From assembly GCA_023525915.1 (NCBI GenBank), contig CP026657.1, forward strand, positions 992,001-1,056,000: DNA of 64,000 bases. Reading direction: 5' to 3'. The notes under the pieces were generated by a model that did no database searches, was not told where the DNA came from, and saw only the letters and a program-made list of their open reading frames with translations. This document shows, piece after piece, positions 1-7,913 of the stretch (positions are counted from its first letter, which is position 1; each line of letters starts with the position of its first letter). The stretch comes from Acetispira formosa (nom. nud.) (GTDB lineage: Bacteria > Desulfobacterota > Desulfarculia > Adiutricales > Adiutricaceae). Made by a program: the position numbers and the translations under genes.

Positions 1-570
1 GGCTTTATAGAAAGGAATTCTCTTTATTTTTGAGGCGTCGGCCATCAGTTCCCCGGCGCGCTTTTCTATCCAGCCGGTCACGTCCACATCAGCCGGGCCG
101 CCGTGCGGGGGGTTGTATTTAATGCCGCCGTCCTGGGGCGGGTTATGGCTGGGGGTGATGATAAGGCCGTCGGCCAAGGCGGAGGGGTTCTGGCGGTTGT
201 GATTGATGATCAGAAAGGAAACCACCGGCGTGGGCGTGTATTCACCGTTATCGTGAATATGGGTGACGACATTTCCGGCGGCCAGCACTTCCAGCGCCGA
301 GCGGAAAGCGGCTTCGCTGAGGCCGTGCGTATCATAGCCCAGAAAGAGCGGTCCGGTGTAGCCTTGCCGGGTCCGGTATTCAACTACGGCCTGGGTGACG
401 GCCGCGACGTGCAGTTCGTTGAATGAACCGGTGAAGGATGAGCCGCGGTGCCCGGAGGTGCCAAAGGCCACCGGAGCCGTGATCTCGGCCGTGTAGTAAT
501 CGGAAATCAGCCGGGGAAGATTGACCAGTTGATCAGCCGGAGCCTTCTGTCCTGCCAGTGGATGCACCAT
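1..570 (-). CDS. pgm: Phosphoglucomutase (alpha-D-glucose-specific), 3'-truncated by window edge
   Basis: Interconverts glucose 1-phosphate and glucose 6-phosphate. Only the first 190 codons lie in the window; the frame is open to base 1. The start ATG at 570 is preceded by a good ribosome binding site (CAGGAGG, 7-13 bases upstream). Translation by hand gives the family's FGTSGHRGSS signature near residue 36, a GYDTHGLSE substrate-side motif, TPTPVVS, and the phosphoserine active-site loop ITPSHNPPQDGGIKYNPP, all as in E. coli Pgm. It lies downstream of the glucokinase gene on the same strand, about 150 bases away, which suggests joint use in glycogen or maltodextrin metabolism. The identity is clear from these motifs; the C-terminal domains cannot be seen. 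Confidence 0.93.
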   Translation of the reverse strand, partial: MVHPLAGQKAPADQLVNLPRLISDYYTAEITAPVAFGTSGHRGSSFTGSFNELHVAAVTQAVVEYRTRQGYTGPLFLGYDTHGLSEAAFRSALEVLAAGNVVTHIHDNGEYTPTPVVSFLIINHNRQNPSALADGLIITPSHNPPQDGGIKYNPPHGGPADVDVTGWIEKRAGELMADASKIKRIPFYKA

Positions 571-627
571 ACTTACGCCTCCTGTTTTTAGTACCGTGTA
601 AAGTTTAAAATTTTGGCAAGTTATAAC

Positions 628-699
628 CCGCCGGCAGCCGGCTCTCAGTGGGGCCAGGCGCACTTTCCAGCCTTGGGGGAAGCCGACCAGGCAGCCGCC
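628..699. repeat. Remnant of the paired-hairpin repeat (spacer part only)
   Basis: This stretch between glk and pgm matches the spacer that separates the two hairpins of the paired-hairpin elements at 9721, 23629, 43150 and 55046 (shared words include GGGGGAAGCCGACCAGG and CAGGCGCACTTT, with small changes). The flanking long stems are missing. It reads as a decayed or hairpin-deleted copy. No coding sequence is evident here. Confidence 0.6.
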
Positions 700-722
700 A
701 CTGACGCAGTTTCAGGCCTGAA

Positions 723-1670
723 TTACAGACGCCCGGCCAACACCGCCCCGCCAGCCAGCGGCGCATCCTCATCAAGCTGGCATCGCAAAAGTTTGATGCG
801 CTCCGGCCGCGTTACCACCACATGATTGGAGAGAATCTCCCACAAACGCGGCTCAATAAAATCCATCGCCCGGGCCGCTCCGCCGCCGATTACAATACCC
901 TCCAGACCCAGAAGGTTGATAATACCGGTCAGAATCATGCCCAAAGCCTCACCCGCCCGGCGAAAAACGGCCAAGGCCATCTGGTCGCCCTCCAGGGCCA
1001 GATCATGCAGAACCTTGGTGTTTAAATCTTCCGGGGAACCCGTGTAGATGGTCGGCCGCCCGGCGGCCAGCCACTCGCGCCCCAATCGACTCATGCCGGT
1101 GGCCGAGGCCACCGTCTCCAGGCAGCCGCGCCGACCGCAGCCGCAAATGGCTCCATTTTCAGGTTCAATAGGAATGTGGCCGATTTCAACAGCGCTGGAA
1201 AAAGAACCGTACCATAATTCGTCATTCAGTATTAAGCCTCCGCCGACACCGGTGCCCAAGGTAATGACCAGAAGGTTATGAAGCCCCCGCCCGGCCCCGC
1301 GGCTCCACTCGCCAAGGGCGTACATGTTGCTGTCATTTTCCAGCCTAACCGGCATGTTCAAGGCTTCGCTGAAAATTTTCACCACCGGCACGTTGACCCA
1401 GCCCGGCATATTGGGCGCTTCCACCAGCACACCCTCTTCATAATTGATCCAGCCCGGCAGCCCCACAGCCAGCCCCAAAGGAGAGGCCCCGGCCGGGGCT
1501 TCAGAAGCCAGCTCTTTAAGATTGGCCACCATATCGATGGTCAGGTCATGCTGGGAACGGCCCGTGCGGGTGGGAAAATGACGGCGGGCCAGTATCCGGC
1601 CTTCGCCGTCCACCAGCCCGGCATTAACGTTGGTTCCGCCGACGTCCATGGTCAGATAGGTTTTGTTCAT
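723..1670 (-). CDS. glk: ROK-family glucokinase
   Basis: Phosphorylates glucose to glucose 6-phosphate with ATP in the cytoplasm. The 315-residue protein has the ROK layout: phosphate-binding DVGGTN at 9-14, ENDSN with the catalytic-region aspartate at 111-115, the second phosphate loop LGTGVGGG at 138-145, EIGH at 162-165, and the zinc-binding CGCGRRGCLE at 176-185, which is the ROK hallmark. Length is normal for the family. No DNA-binding N-terminus is present, so it is a kinase rather than a ROK repressor. It sits upstream of pgm on the same strand. Substrate could be another hexose, but glucose is the most common for this motif pattern. Confidence 0.9.
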   Translation of the reverse strand: MNKTYLTMDVGGTNVNAGLVDGEGRILARRHFPTRTGRSQHDLTIDMVANLKELASEAPAGASPLGLAVGLPGWINYEEGVLVEAPNMPGWVNVPVVKIFSEALNMPVRLENDSNMYALGEWSRGAGRGLHNLLVITLGTGVGGGLILNDELWYGSFSSAVEIGHIPIEPENGAICGCGRRGCLETVASATGMSRLGREWLAAGRPTIYTGSPEDLNTKVLHDLALEGDQMALAVFRRAGEALGMILTGIINLLGLEGIVIGGGAARAMDFIEPRLWEILSNHVVVTRPERIKLLRCQLDEDAPLAGGAVLAGRL

Positions 1671-1702
1671 ATATCCTCAGGCGTTCAAGCGGCCGGGACG
1701 GA

Positions 1703-1885
1703 TCACCGTCCGCCCGGCCGTTTCGGCTTATACTTCTGACAGGGCATCCCGGAACTCCGAAATACCTCCATCGACGGCATGAATTTGCCCTTAAAACCCA
1801 TGTATCGGCAACCATAGGGATTCTTGGGTTCCCAAGTGACGAAAAAATGCTGGCAGTAGCGGCAATTTATTTTATAAACGTCCAT
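1703..1885 (-). CDS. Small cysteine-rich protein of unknown function
   Basis: A 60-residue protein with CRYC (8-11), then CRYMGFKGK around 26-34 and a further Cys near residue 49 in the context SSGMPCQKYKP. The spacing resembles a small zinc- or iron-binding fold. Similar tiny proteins with FVTWxPxNPYGCR and SSGMxC motifs occur in Geobacter/Desulfovibrio-type genomes, where they have often been labelled uracil-DNA glycosylase without good reason. It lies just upstream of glk on the same strand (32-base gap). The conserved motif pattern supports a real gene; function is unknown. Confidence 0.65.
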   Translation of the reverse strand: MDVYKINCRYCQHFFVTWEPKNPYGCRYMGFKGKFMPSMEVFRSSGMPCQKYKPKRPGGR

Positions 1886-1928
1886 ACCAGTCGCGGCTCA
1901 AGGCCGGTCCTCCATTCAAATTTTCAGA

Positions 1929-2327
1929 TTATTTGCCGGCCTGGGCCAGATAGTCTTCCACGAAGATAATCGTCTGGCGATAGCCGTTAAAGGTGGTGAT
2001 GAGATCCTCATGGTCGTGATAGCGGGGAACGAGCATTATCAGCAAAAGCGACCGGATCATTAATTGAATATAGCCAAGAATACCCTTCAAAGCCTGAATC
2101 TCGGCCTCGGCCAGTTCAGCGGGGACATGCTTGCGCATGATGGACATGAGGTCCGGGATATACCCGCCTAAAGCCTTGGAGCCGCGATAGACCATGTCCA
2201 GGGCTTCCTGCTCTTCGGCGATGTGTTTGGGCGGGTTAATCTCGCCCATCATCTTGCGCCACAAATCGCCGTCAAGCTGGCAAAGGAGGTTTGAGAGACG
2301 TATTTCCAGTTCGGTAAAAGTTTTCAT
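1929..2327 (-). CDS. Hypothetical helical protein
   Basis: A 132-residue protein that I do not recognise. It is predicted to be mostly helical, has a hydrophobic stretch around residues 86-101 (LGYIQLMIRSLLLIML), and is otherwise acidic and soluble-looking. It is oriented with glk and malQ, 13 bases downstream of the malQ stop, so probably cotranscribed with malQ. A role linked to glucan metabolism would be a guess from position only. Confidence 0.6.
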   Translation of the reverse strand: MKTFTELEIRLSNLLCQLDGDLWRKMMGEINPPKHIAEEQEALDMVYRGSKALGGYIPDLMSIMRKHVPAELAEAEIQALKGILGYIQLMIRSLLLIMLVPRYHDHEDLITTFNGYRQTIIFVEDYLAQAGK

Positions 2328-2340
2328 AAATACCTCGGAA

Positions 2341-3882
2341 TCAATATGTCAGAGTGTTGGGATGTTCAAAGTTGTCACGGCCGGAAAGATCGTTCAGTCC
2401 GGCTATCTTTGCGGCCAGTTCGTCGCTCAATTGCTCGTCCCCGGTCAGACGCCAGCCCCAGTTGCCCTCGGCCGTGCCTGGAGTGTTCATGCGCGATTTC
2501 TCATCCAGATTCAGAAGATCCTGCATGGTCACCACCGCCAGGCCGGCAGTCGAGAGCCAGGCCAGCCGCGTCAGAGCCCAGGCCGCGTTGCTTTCATCAA
2601 CTTTGAATCCAGCCATTTCTTCAAGCTGATTGCGCTGAAGGGGCGTGGTTTCCATCCGGTACCAGCCCCTGGTGGTATTGTTGTCATGGGTGGCCGGATA
2701 GACGGCGTTATCCATTTCAATCCTGTAAGGTGCGTGGGTAGAATAACGCAGATCAGGGCCGAAAGCAAACTGGAGCACCCGCATGCCGGGGTATCCGAAT
2801 TCACACCTCAGCCGGGTAACGTCCGGGGTGATGATGCCCAGATCTTCAGCGATGATGCGCAAGGGGCCATTTTGAGAAGCGGCCCGGAAAAGGTCGGCCC
2901 CCGGCCCCGGCACCCAATGGCCGGAGGCGGCCGTCTCAGCCTCGGCCGGAACTTCCCAATAGGCGGCGAATGCCCGGAAATGATCCAGCCGCACCATGTC
3001 ATAAACCTTAAAGGCATTCCAGAGACGGTTTTTCCACCAGTCATAGCCCTGGGCGGCATGGGCCGGCCAGTTGAAGAGGGGATTGCCCCAAAGCTGGCCA
3101 AATTCCGCGAAATAATCCGGCGGCACCCCGGCCACCACGGTGGAGCAGCCGTTTTCATTCAGATGGAACAGATACGGCTGGGCCCAGACGTCGCTGGAAT
3201 CATGATTGACATAAATGGCCGTGTCGCCAATCAGGCCAATGCCGTTTTCATGCATCAGCGCCTTCAGCTCGGCCAGTTGGGAGAAGAAAAGGTATTGGGC
3301 GAACTTTTCCCGCTGTATGGGGCCGCGGAGGAGCGTTCCGTATTCATGGAGAGCCTCTCCGTCGCGGCGGCGCAGTTTTTCCGGCCAGGCGAGCCAGGTG
3401 TGTCCGCCGAGATAGTGCTTGGCGGCCATAAAAAAAGCATAATCATTGAGCCAGGTACCGTTCTGCCAGCAAAAATCCTGAAAGGCCTGATGCGAATCCA
3501 GACGGGTGGCCGCCCGCTCGAAGGCCAGATCGATGAGCCCCTGCTTCACCTTTATGGCCGCCTCAAAACTAACCTGATCACGGGGAGGCATTTCAGCCTC
3601 TTCCAGGTCGCGCTCTTCCAGCCAGCCATCGCGGGCCATCAGGTCCGGGCTGATCAGTAAAGGATTGCCAGCAAAGGCGGAATATGCGGAATACGGGGAA
3701 TTTCCCAATCCGGGGCCGGTGGGGCCAAGGGGCAGCACCTGCCAATAATTTAGGCCCGCCTTTTTAATAAAGCGGACCATGTGATGAGCCGCCGGACCGA
3801 GATCCCCCACCCCGAAACGTGAGTGGAGGGAGGTCGGGTGCAATAAAATGCCGCCCGCCCGCCAGCCGTTTCTATCAAGCAT
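2341..3882 (-). CDS. malQ: 4-alpha-glucanotransferase (amylomaltase)
   Basis: Transfers maltodextrin segments between alpha-1,4-glucans, releasing glucose for the neighbouring glucokinase. The 513-residue length is typical of GH77 enzymes. Visible GH77 features are GILLHPTSLHSRFGVGDLG near the N-terminus, the LPLGPTGPGLGNSPYSAYSA region, GDTAIYVNHDSSDVW, the nucleophile region VRLDHFRAF, IIAEDLG with the acid/base glutamate, and THDNNTTRGWY. All catalytic segments are intact. The genes glk, pgm and pgi nearby support a glycogen/maltodextrin utilisation role. Confidence 0.95.
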   Translation of the reverse strand: MLDRNGWRAGGILLHPTSLHSRFGVGDLGPAAHHMVRFIKKAGLNYWQVLPLGPTGPGLGNSPYSAYSAFAGNPLLISPDLMARDGWLEERDLEEAEMPPRDQVSFEAAIKVKQGLIDLAFERAATRLDSHQAFQDFCWQNGTWLNDYAFFMAAKHYLGGHTWLAWPEKLRRRDGEALHEYGTLLRGPIQREKFAQYLFFSQLAELKALMHENGIGLIGDTAIYVNHDSSDVWAQPYLFHLNENGCSTVVAGVPPDYFAEFGQLWGNPLFNWPAHAAQGYDWWKNRLWNAFKVYDMVRLDHFRAFAAYWEVPAEAETAASGHWVPGPGADLFRAASQNGPLRIIAEDLGIITPDVTRLRCEFGYPGMRVLQFAFGPDLRYSTHAPYRIEMDNAVYPATHDNNTTRGWYRMETTPLQRNQLEEMAGFKVDESNAAWALTRLAWLSTAGLAVVTMQDLLNLDEKSRMNTPGTAEGNWGWRLTGDEQLSDELAAKIAGLNDLSGRDNFEHPNTLTY

Positions 3883-3960
3883 TATGCTTATCCTTTCGCG
3901 GAATTTTCCGCTTTATTCTTACATCGGCCGGTCAGGCCGTTATTTCAGGCTATTTGAAAA

Positions 3961-4305
3961 TCACTCGTCATTATCCGGCGTCACCTCAATGGTCTGGCCG
4001 CCGGGTTCCGCGTCACCGACCTTGTCCTTGCGGGACTTTACCAGCCTCAGACGCGGACGGCGGTGAGGCCCATTCTTTTCACCATCGGGCGTAGCGACCA
4101 TATATTCCTTGATTTTGTCATTAAACTGAGAATTCTTTATCCTGAGGCCATTGATCAAAAAGTAGATGAGCACTGATTCCTCCCACTCGGGCGTGGGGGC
4201 GAAATTGATCATCCTTTCCTTGTACTTCGGTAGAAGGGCGGTCAAGGTATCTTCATTGAGGGCCATTATCTGGCGGGCTATTTTTCGCAAAACATCTTCT
4301 ATCAT
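3961..4305 (-). CDS. Hypothetical protein
   Basis: A 114-residue protein I do not recognise. The first 70 residues look like an alpha-helical domain; the C-terminus is basic then acidic (RRPRLRLVKSRKDK, followed by VTPDNDE) and probably disordered. It lies 78 bases upstream of malQ on the same strand and divergent from pgi. Codon use resembles that of neighbours. Function unknown. Confidence 0.55.
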   Translation of the reverse strand: MIEDVLRKIARQIMALNEDTLTALLPKYKERMINFAPTPEWEESVLIYFLINGLRIKNSQFNDKIKEYMVATPDGEKNGPHRRPRLRLVKSRKDKVGDAEPGGQTIEVTPDNDE

Positions 4306-4603
4306 GGCCAGCCTCTTTTCTCAAACCGTGAAACTCTGGCGTAACGGCTGAAAAAATGGTATAATCATACAATGATAATGTCAACCGGATCAAAGGGCAA
4401 GGTTAAAAAAGGAAGAATGAGAAAAAAATACCAGTCCGGTCAGTGCTGACCCGGTTCCGATGATTTTTCAGATATTTAAAGTTTCATCGCTGTTTCATAT
4501 TTTAAAGAACAATTCAGCTAAACCTCTATCGCACAGGCGCCTGGAGATCGGGTCCGCGGACCTGCGGCCCGCCGGATCTTCGTACCGCCGGAAAGGCAAC
4601 CTC

Positions 4604-6040
4604 ATGGAAAAGAAAAATGGCGACCAGAAAGCGGCTCGTCAGGCCCCCCTGGTGACGCTGGACTACAACAACCTTATGGCCGACGTCATCGGTGAGGCGG
4701 GACTGACAGAGACGGATTTGTCCGCCATCCGCGATAGCCTGAACTCGGCCGTGAAAAACGTGGAGAACCAGTATAAAAAGGGCGGGCTGGCCTTCATGGA
4801 TCTCCCGTTTAAAAATGATGATGTCAAGAAATATCAGGCTCTGGCCGACAAATATAAAAAATTCGAAAACGTGGTGGTCTTGGGCATAGGCGGCAGCGCC
4901 TTGGGCACCAAGGCCATTTTCAACGCCTTAAGGCCTATGAACCACAATAGCCTACCGGCCGCCAAACGCGGCTGGCCGCGCCTTTTCGTGGCCGACAATA
5001 TCGACCCGGAAGGTTTTAATATTTTGCTGGACAGTCTCGACATCCGCAAGACGGTCTTTAACGTCATCTCCAAGAGCGGGGCCACGGCCGAGACCATGAG
5101 CCAGTTCCTGATTATTTATGACCGCCTCAAACGCGACCTGGGCAAGACCACTCTCAAAGACCACCTCTTGATCACCACTGATCCTTCGGGCGGGGTTTTG
5201 CGAAAAATCGTCGACAGTCAGGATTTGTCTTCACTGGAAGTGCCGCCCGGAGTCGGCGGACGATTCTCGGTTATGACCGCCGTCGGCCTGGCTCCTTTGG
5301 CCATGGCCGGGGTCGATATCGCCGGCCTTCTGGCCGGGGCGGCCGCCTGCCAGAATGAACCGACTGATGACGTTATGGCCAACAAGGCCGCGCTGTTCGC
5401 GGGCCTGAATTGGTATTTGACCACTAAAAAGAAACGCGGTTCGATGGTGATGATGCCTTATGCGGATTCACTTGAACAGGTGGCCGACTGGTTCGGCCAG
5501 CTCTGGAATGAATCGCTCGGCAAGGCCAAACTTCTGAATGGCAAGGACGCGGCCACCGGCCAGACGGCCATTAAAGCCCTGGGGGCCACCGACCAGCACA
5601 GCCAGCTTCAGCTTTACATGGAAGGGCCGAAGGACAAAACCATCTGCTTCCTGCGCACTGAAAGTTTCAGGAACAATATCAACATCCCGAAAATATTTGA
5701 AGAACACCCTGAACTGGCCTATCTTGGCGGGCATAGCATGGGCGAGCTTCTCAATTTTGAGCAGAAAGGCACGGCCAGGGCTCTGGCCGCCAGCGGACGG
5801 CCCAACCTCACCCTCTCCATGCCCCAGGTGACCCCGGCTTCGGTGGGCTATTTGCTGCATATGCTGGAAGTGGCCACAGTCATTTCCGGGGTTCTGTACA
5901 AAATCGATCCGCTGGATCAGCCTGGCGTGGAGTTGGGGAAGAAATATACCTATGGCCTGATGGGCCGCGATGGGTTCGACGATTTCAAGGCCAGCTATGA
6001 GAAAGGGCTGGGCAACCACGCCAAGTTTATTCTGCCGTGA
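4604..6040 (+). CDS. pgi: Glucose-6-phosphate isomerase
   Basis: Interconverts glucose 6-phosphate and fructose 6-phosphate. The frame is open upstream to 4460, but the ATG at 4604 is chosen because GAAAGG lies 7-12 bases before it and the upstream residues do not look like PGI. This gives 478 residues. Family motifs are GIGGSALGTKAI, ISKSGATAET, GGRFSVMTAVGLAP, the catalytic-region TDQHSQLQLYMEGP, and GGHSMGELLNFEQKGT. It belongs to the shorter bacterial PGI type (about 450-480 residues). The stop overlaps the start of the following histidine kinase gene, so the isomerase and a two-component system appear cotranscribed. Confidence 0.93.
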   Translation: MEKKNGDQKAARQAPLVTLDYNNLMADVIGEAGLTETDLSAIRDSLNSAVKNVENQYKKGGLAFMDLPFKNDDVKKYQALADKYKKFENVVVLGIGGSALGTKAIFNALRPMNHNSLPAAKRGWPRLFVADNIDPEGFNILLDSLDIRKTVFNVISKSGATAETMSQFLIIYDRLKRDLGKTTLKDHLLITTDPSGGVLRKIVDSQDLSSLEVPPGVGGRFSVMTAVGLAPLAMAGVDIAGLLAGAAACQNEPTDDVMANKAALFAGLNWYLTTKKKRGSMVMMPYADSLEQVADWFGQLWNESLGKAKLLNGKDAATGQTAIKALGATDQHSQLQLYMEGPKDKTICFLRTESFRNNINIPKIFEEHPELAYLGGHSMGELLNFEQKGTARALAASGRPNLTLSMPQVTPASVGYLLHMLEVATVISGVLYKIDPLDQPGVELGKKYTYGLMGRDGFDDFKASYEKGLGNHAKFILP

Positions 6041-7866
6041 AGTCATTGAATGAAATTGAAAGTCAGGGTAAAGGCTCCGGGAGGCCGGAGCCGCCCCTGA
6101 CAGATACAATGAAGGGCGCGTCCGTGGACACGCCCTCTGTTGACTTGGCCGCTGCCGCAAAAAGCGGCGGCGAAGCCGGCCCCATAGCTGATATCGCCCC
6201 TTCTTTGCAGCTCCATGACGAAGCCGAGGCCCTGGCGGCGGCGGCCCGCCTGAGCGTGTCGCCGGCCGGGGCGGCCGCGTCTGAGGCTGACGAGGCGGCG
6301 GTGGATGAAAAGCCGTTCCGGCTGGCCAAGCATTTTTCACTAATCGCCATTGTCCTTATTTTCGCCGTCAGTCTGACTCTGGCGGCCGTGGTTTCGCGTC
6401 AGGCCGAGCTGATCATCACCACCAGGGTGGAAGACGACACCATCAAATTGATGGACAACCTCAGCCGTCAGATGTACAGCGATTTTTTGGAGGAGGCCTA
6501 TGTCCGGTTTGGGGAGATACGCCTTCGCGATCCTGAGCAGCAGGAGCTTTTGACCCAGGTCATCACCAAGACCATCTATGGGTTCGACATCCGCCGGGTC
6601 ATCATTTATGACCTGGACGGCCGGGTGGTTTATGCCACCGACGCCACCATCCAGACTTCGCGCGCCGATGACATGGCCTCCTTTCTGGAAGCTATCCGCC
6701 TTTACCTGATGCCGCCCCCTTCATACAGTTTTGAGCCGCCGGTTTTCTTTCCTATTAACCGGTCCGGTGAACCCAAGACTGATGATGAGCCGCAGGTGAT
6801 CGACATTGACGACAGAGGCATTTTTCTGGAACAGCTCCGGGGCCTGACAGTTCTCAGGTATGAAGGCGGCTCGTTCCTGTTTTTGAATTTTTTTCCGCAG
6901 GGCGATTTCGTGCTCCGCAGTTATAAGGCCATGGACAATATGGAAACCTATGGCCGCCGGGTTCTGTCAGGCGTGTTGGAGATTAATCGCGATCTGACCG
7001 CAGAATATAAACAGATTGCCAAACTTCAGTATTTCGCCATGAGTGTGGCCGCCTTTCTGGCCCTACTGCTGACCATCGCTCTCCGCTGGGTGGTCAGCCG
7101 GGGCGAGGCCATTATCAACAAGCGCAATCAGGAGCGTCAGATGCTCCAGGAACGTCTGGGTCAGGCTGAGCGGCTGGCCGGTCTCGGCAGCATGGTGGCG
7201 ACGGTGGCCCATGAAATAAGGAACCCTCTGGGCATAATTCACTCCACAGCCGATCTGCTGAACCGTTTTCTGGCCGAAGAGCAGCCGGACCGGGCCAGGC
7301 TGGCCAGGGCCATTGTCGAGGAGGCGGATCGTCTTTCTGAAGTCGTCACCGAGTTTCTGGATTTCGCCCGCCCGCAAACGCCCCGTCTGGCCCCGATGGT
7401 GGTTGAGGAGCAGTTGGAAGAACTGTTGGCCTTTCTGGAAGTGACCCTGGCCCGGGCCGGGGTGGAGGTCCGCACCCTTTTTCGTGAAGACCAGACCCCG
7501 ATCAACGGCGACGCCTCAATGCTCCACCGGGCCTTTTTGAACATCCTGGCCAACGCGGTGCAGGCTATGGACGACGGCGGGCTTCTGACGGTGGCCACCT
7601 CCGAGGAAGAAAAGAATGGCGAAAAATACCTCATGGTGGCCATATCCGACACCGGGCCGGGTTTATCGGAGGAAGCGGCCAAAAAGATCTTCTCGCCCTT
7701 TTATACCACCAAGGCCAAGGGCACGGGTCTGGGTTTGATCATTGTGAAAAATATCATTGACGCACATGAGGGCGGAATAGCCATGATCTCCGGCGCGGCC
7801 CCGGAAGATGAATCTGAAGACGGCGGAGGGCCGGGCCTGACGGTTCTTATCAGGTTAAAATTTTAG
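6037..7866 (+). CDS. Membrane sensor histidine kinase (NtrB/ZraS type)
   Basis: Autophosphorylating sensor that should signal to the sigma-54 regulator directly downstream. Start is GTG at 6037, overlapping the pgi stop; an in-frame ATG at 6109 is an alternative and neither has a strong ribosome binding site. There is a long Ala/Gly-rich cytoplasmic N-terminus (about 95 residues), a first membrane helix near 100-120, an extracytoplasmic sensor region of about 210 residues, and a second helix near 331-352. The H-box is VAHEIRNPLG with His392; N-box ILANAVQAM; G-boxes SDTGPGLS and GTGLGL near 562. No HAMP domain is obvious; a short coiled linker follows TM2. The ligand is unknown. Confidence 0.88.
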   Translation: MKSLNEIESQGKGSGRPEPPLTDTMKGASVDTPSVDLAAAAKSGGEAGPIADIAPSLQLHDEAEALAAAARLSVSPAGAAASEADEAAVDEKPFRLAKHFSLIAIVLIFAVSLTLAAVVSRQAELIITTRVEDDTIKLMDNLSRQMYSDFLEEAYVRFGEIRLRDPEQQELLTQVITKTIYGFDIRRVIIYDLDGRVVYATDATIQTSRADDMASFLEAIRLYLMPPPSYSFEPPVFFPINRSGEPKTDDEPQVIDIDDRGIFLEQLRGLTVLRYEGGSFLFLNFFPQGDFVLRSYKAMDNMETYGRRVLSGVLEINRDLTAEYKQIAKLQYFAMSVAAFLALLLTIALRWVVSRGEAIINKRNQERQMLQERLGQAERLAGLGSMVATVAHEIRNPLGIIHSTADLLNRFLAEEQPDRARLARAIVEEADRLSEVVTEFLDFARPQTPRLAPMVVEEQLEELLAFLEVTLARAGVEVRTLFREDQTPINGDASMLHRAFLNILANAVQAMDDGGLLTVATSEEEKNGEKYLMVAISDTGPGLSEEAAKKIFSPFYTTKAKGTGLGLIIVKNIIDAHEGGIAMISGAAPEDESEDGGGPGLTVLIRLKF

Positions 7867-7913
7867 CGGGCGCTCAGCGTTATTTATGTTTTCAAAACCA
7901 TGCGAGGAAACTC

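Noticed and set aside
103..426. Open frame of 107 codons on the plus strand
   Set aside because: It is the antisense of pgm, whose motifs are clear on the minus strand.
2194..3660. 488-codon plus-strand open frame
   Set aside because: Shadow of malQ; GC-rich third positions keep the opposite strand open. No protein-family pattern is visible.
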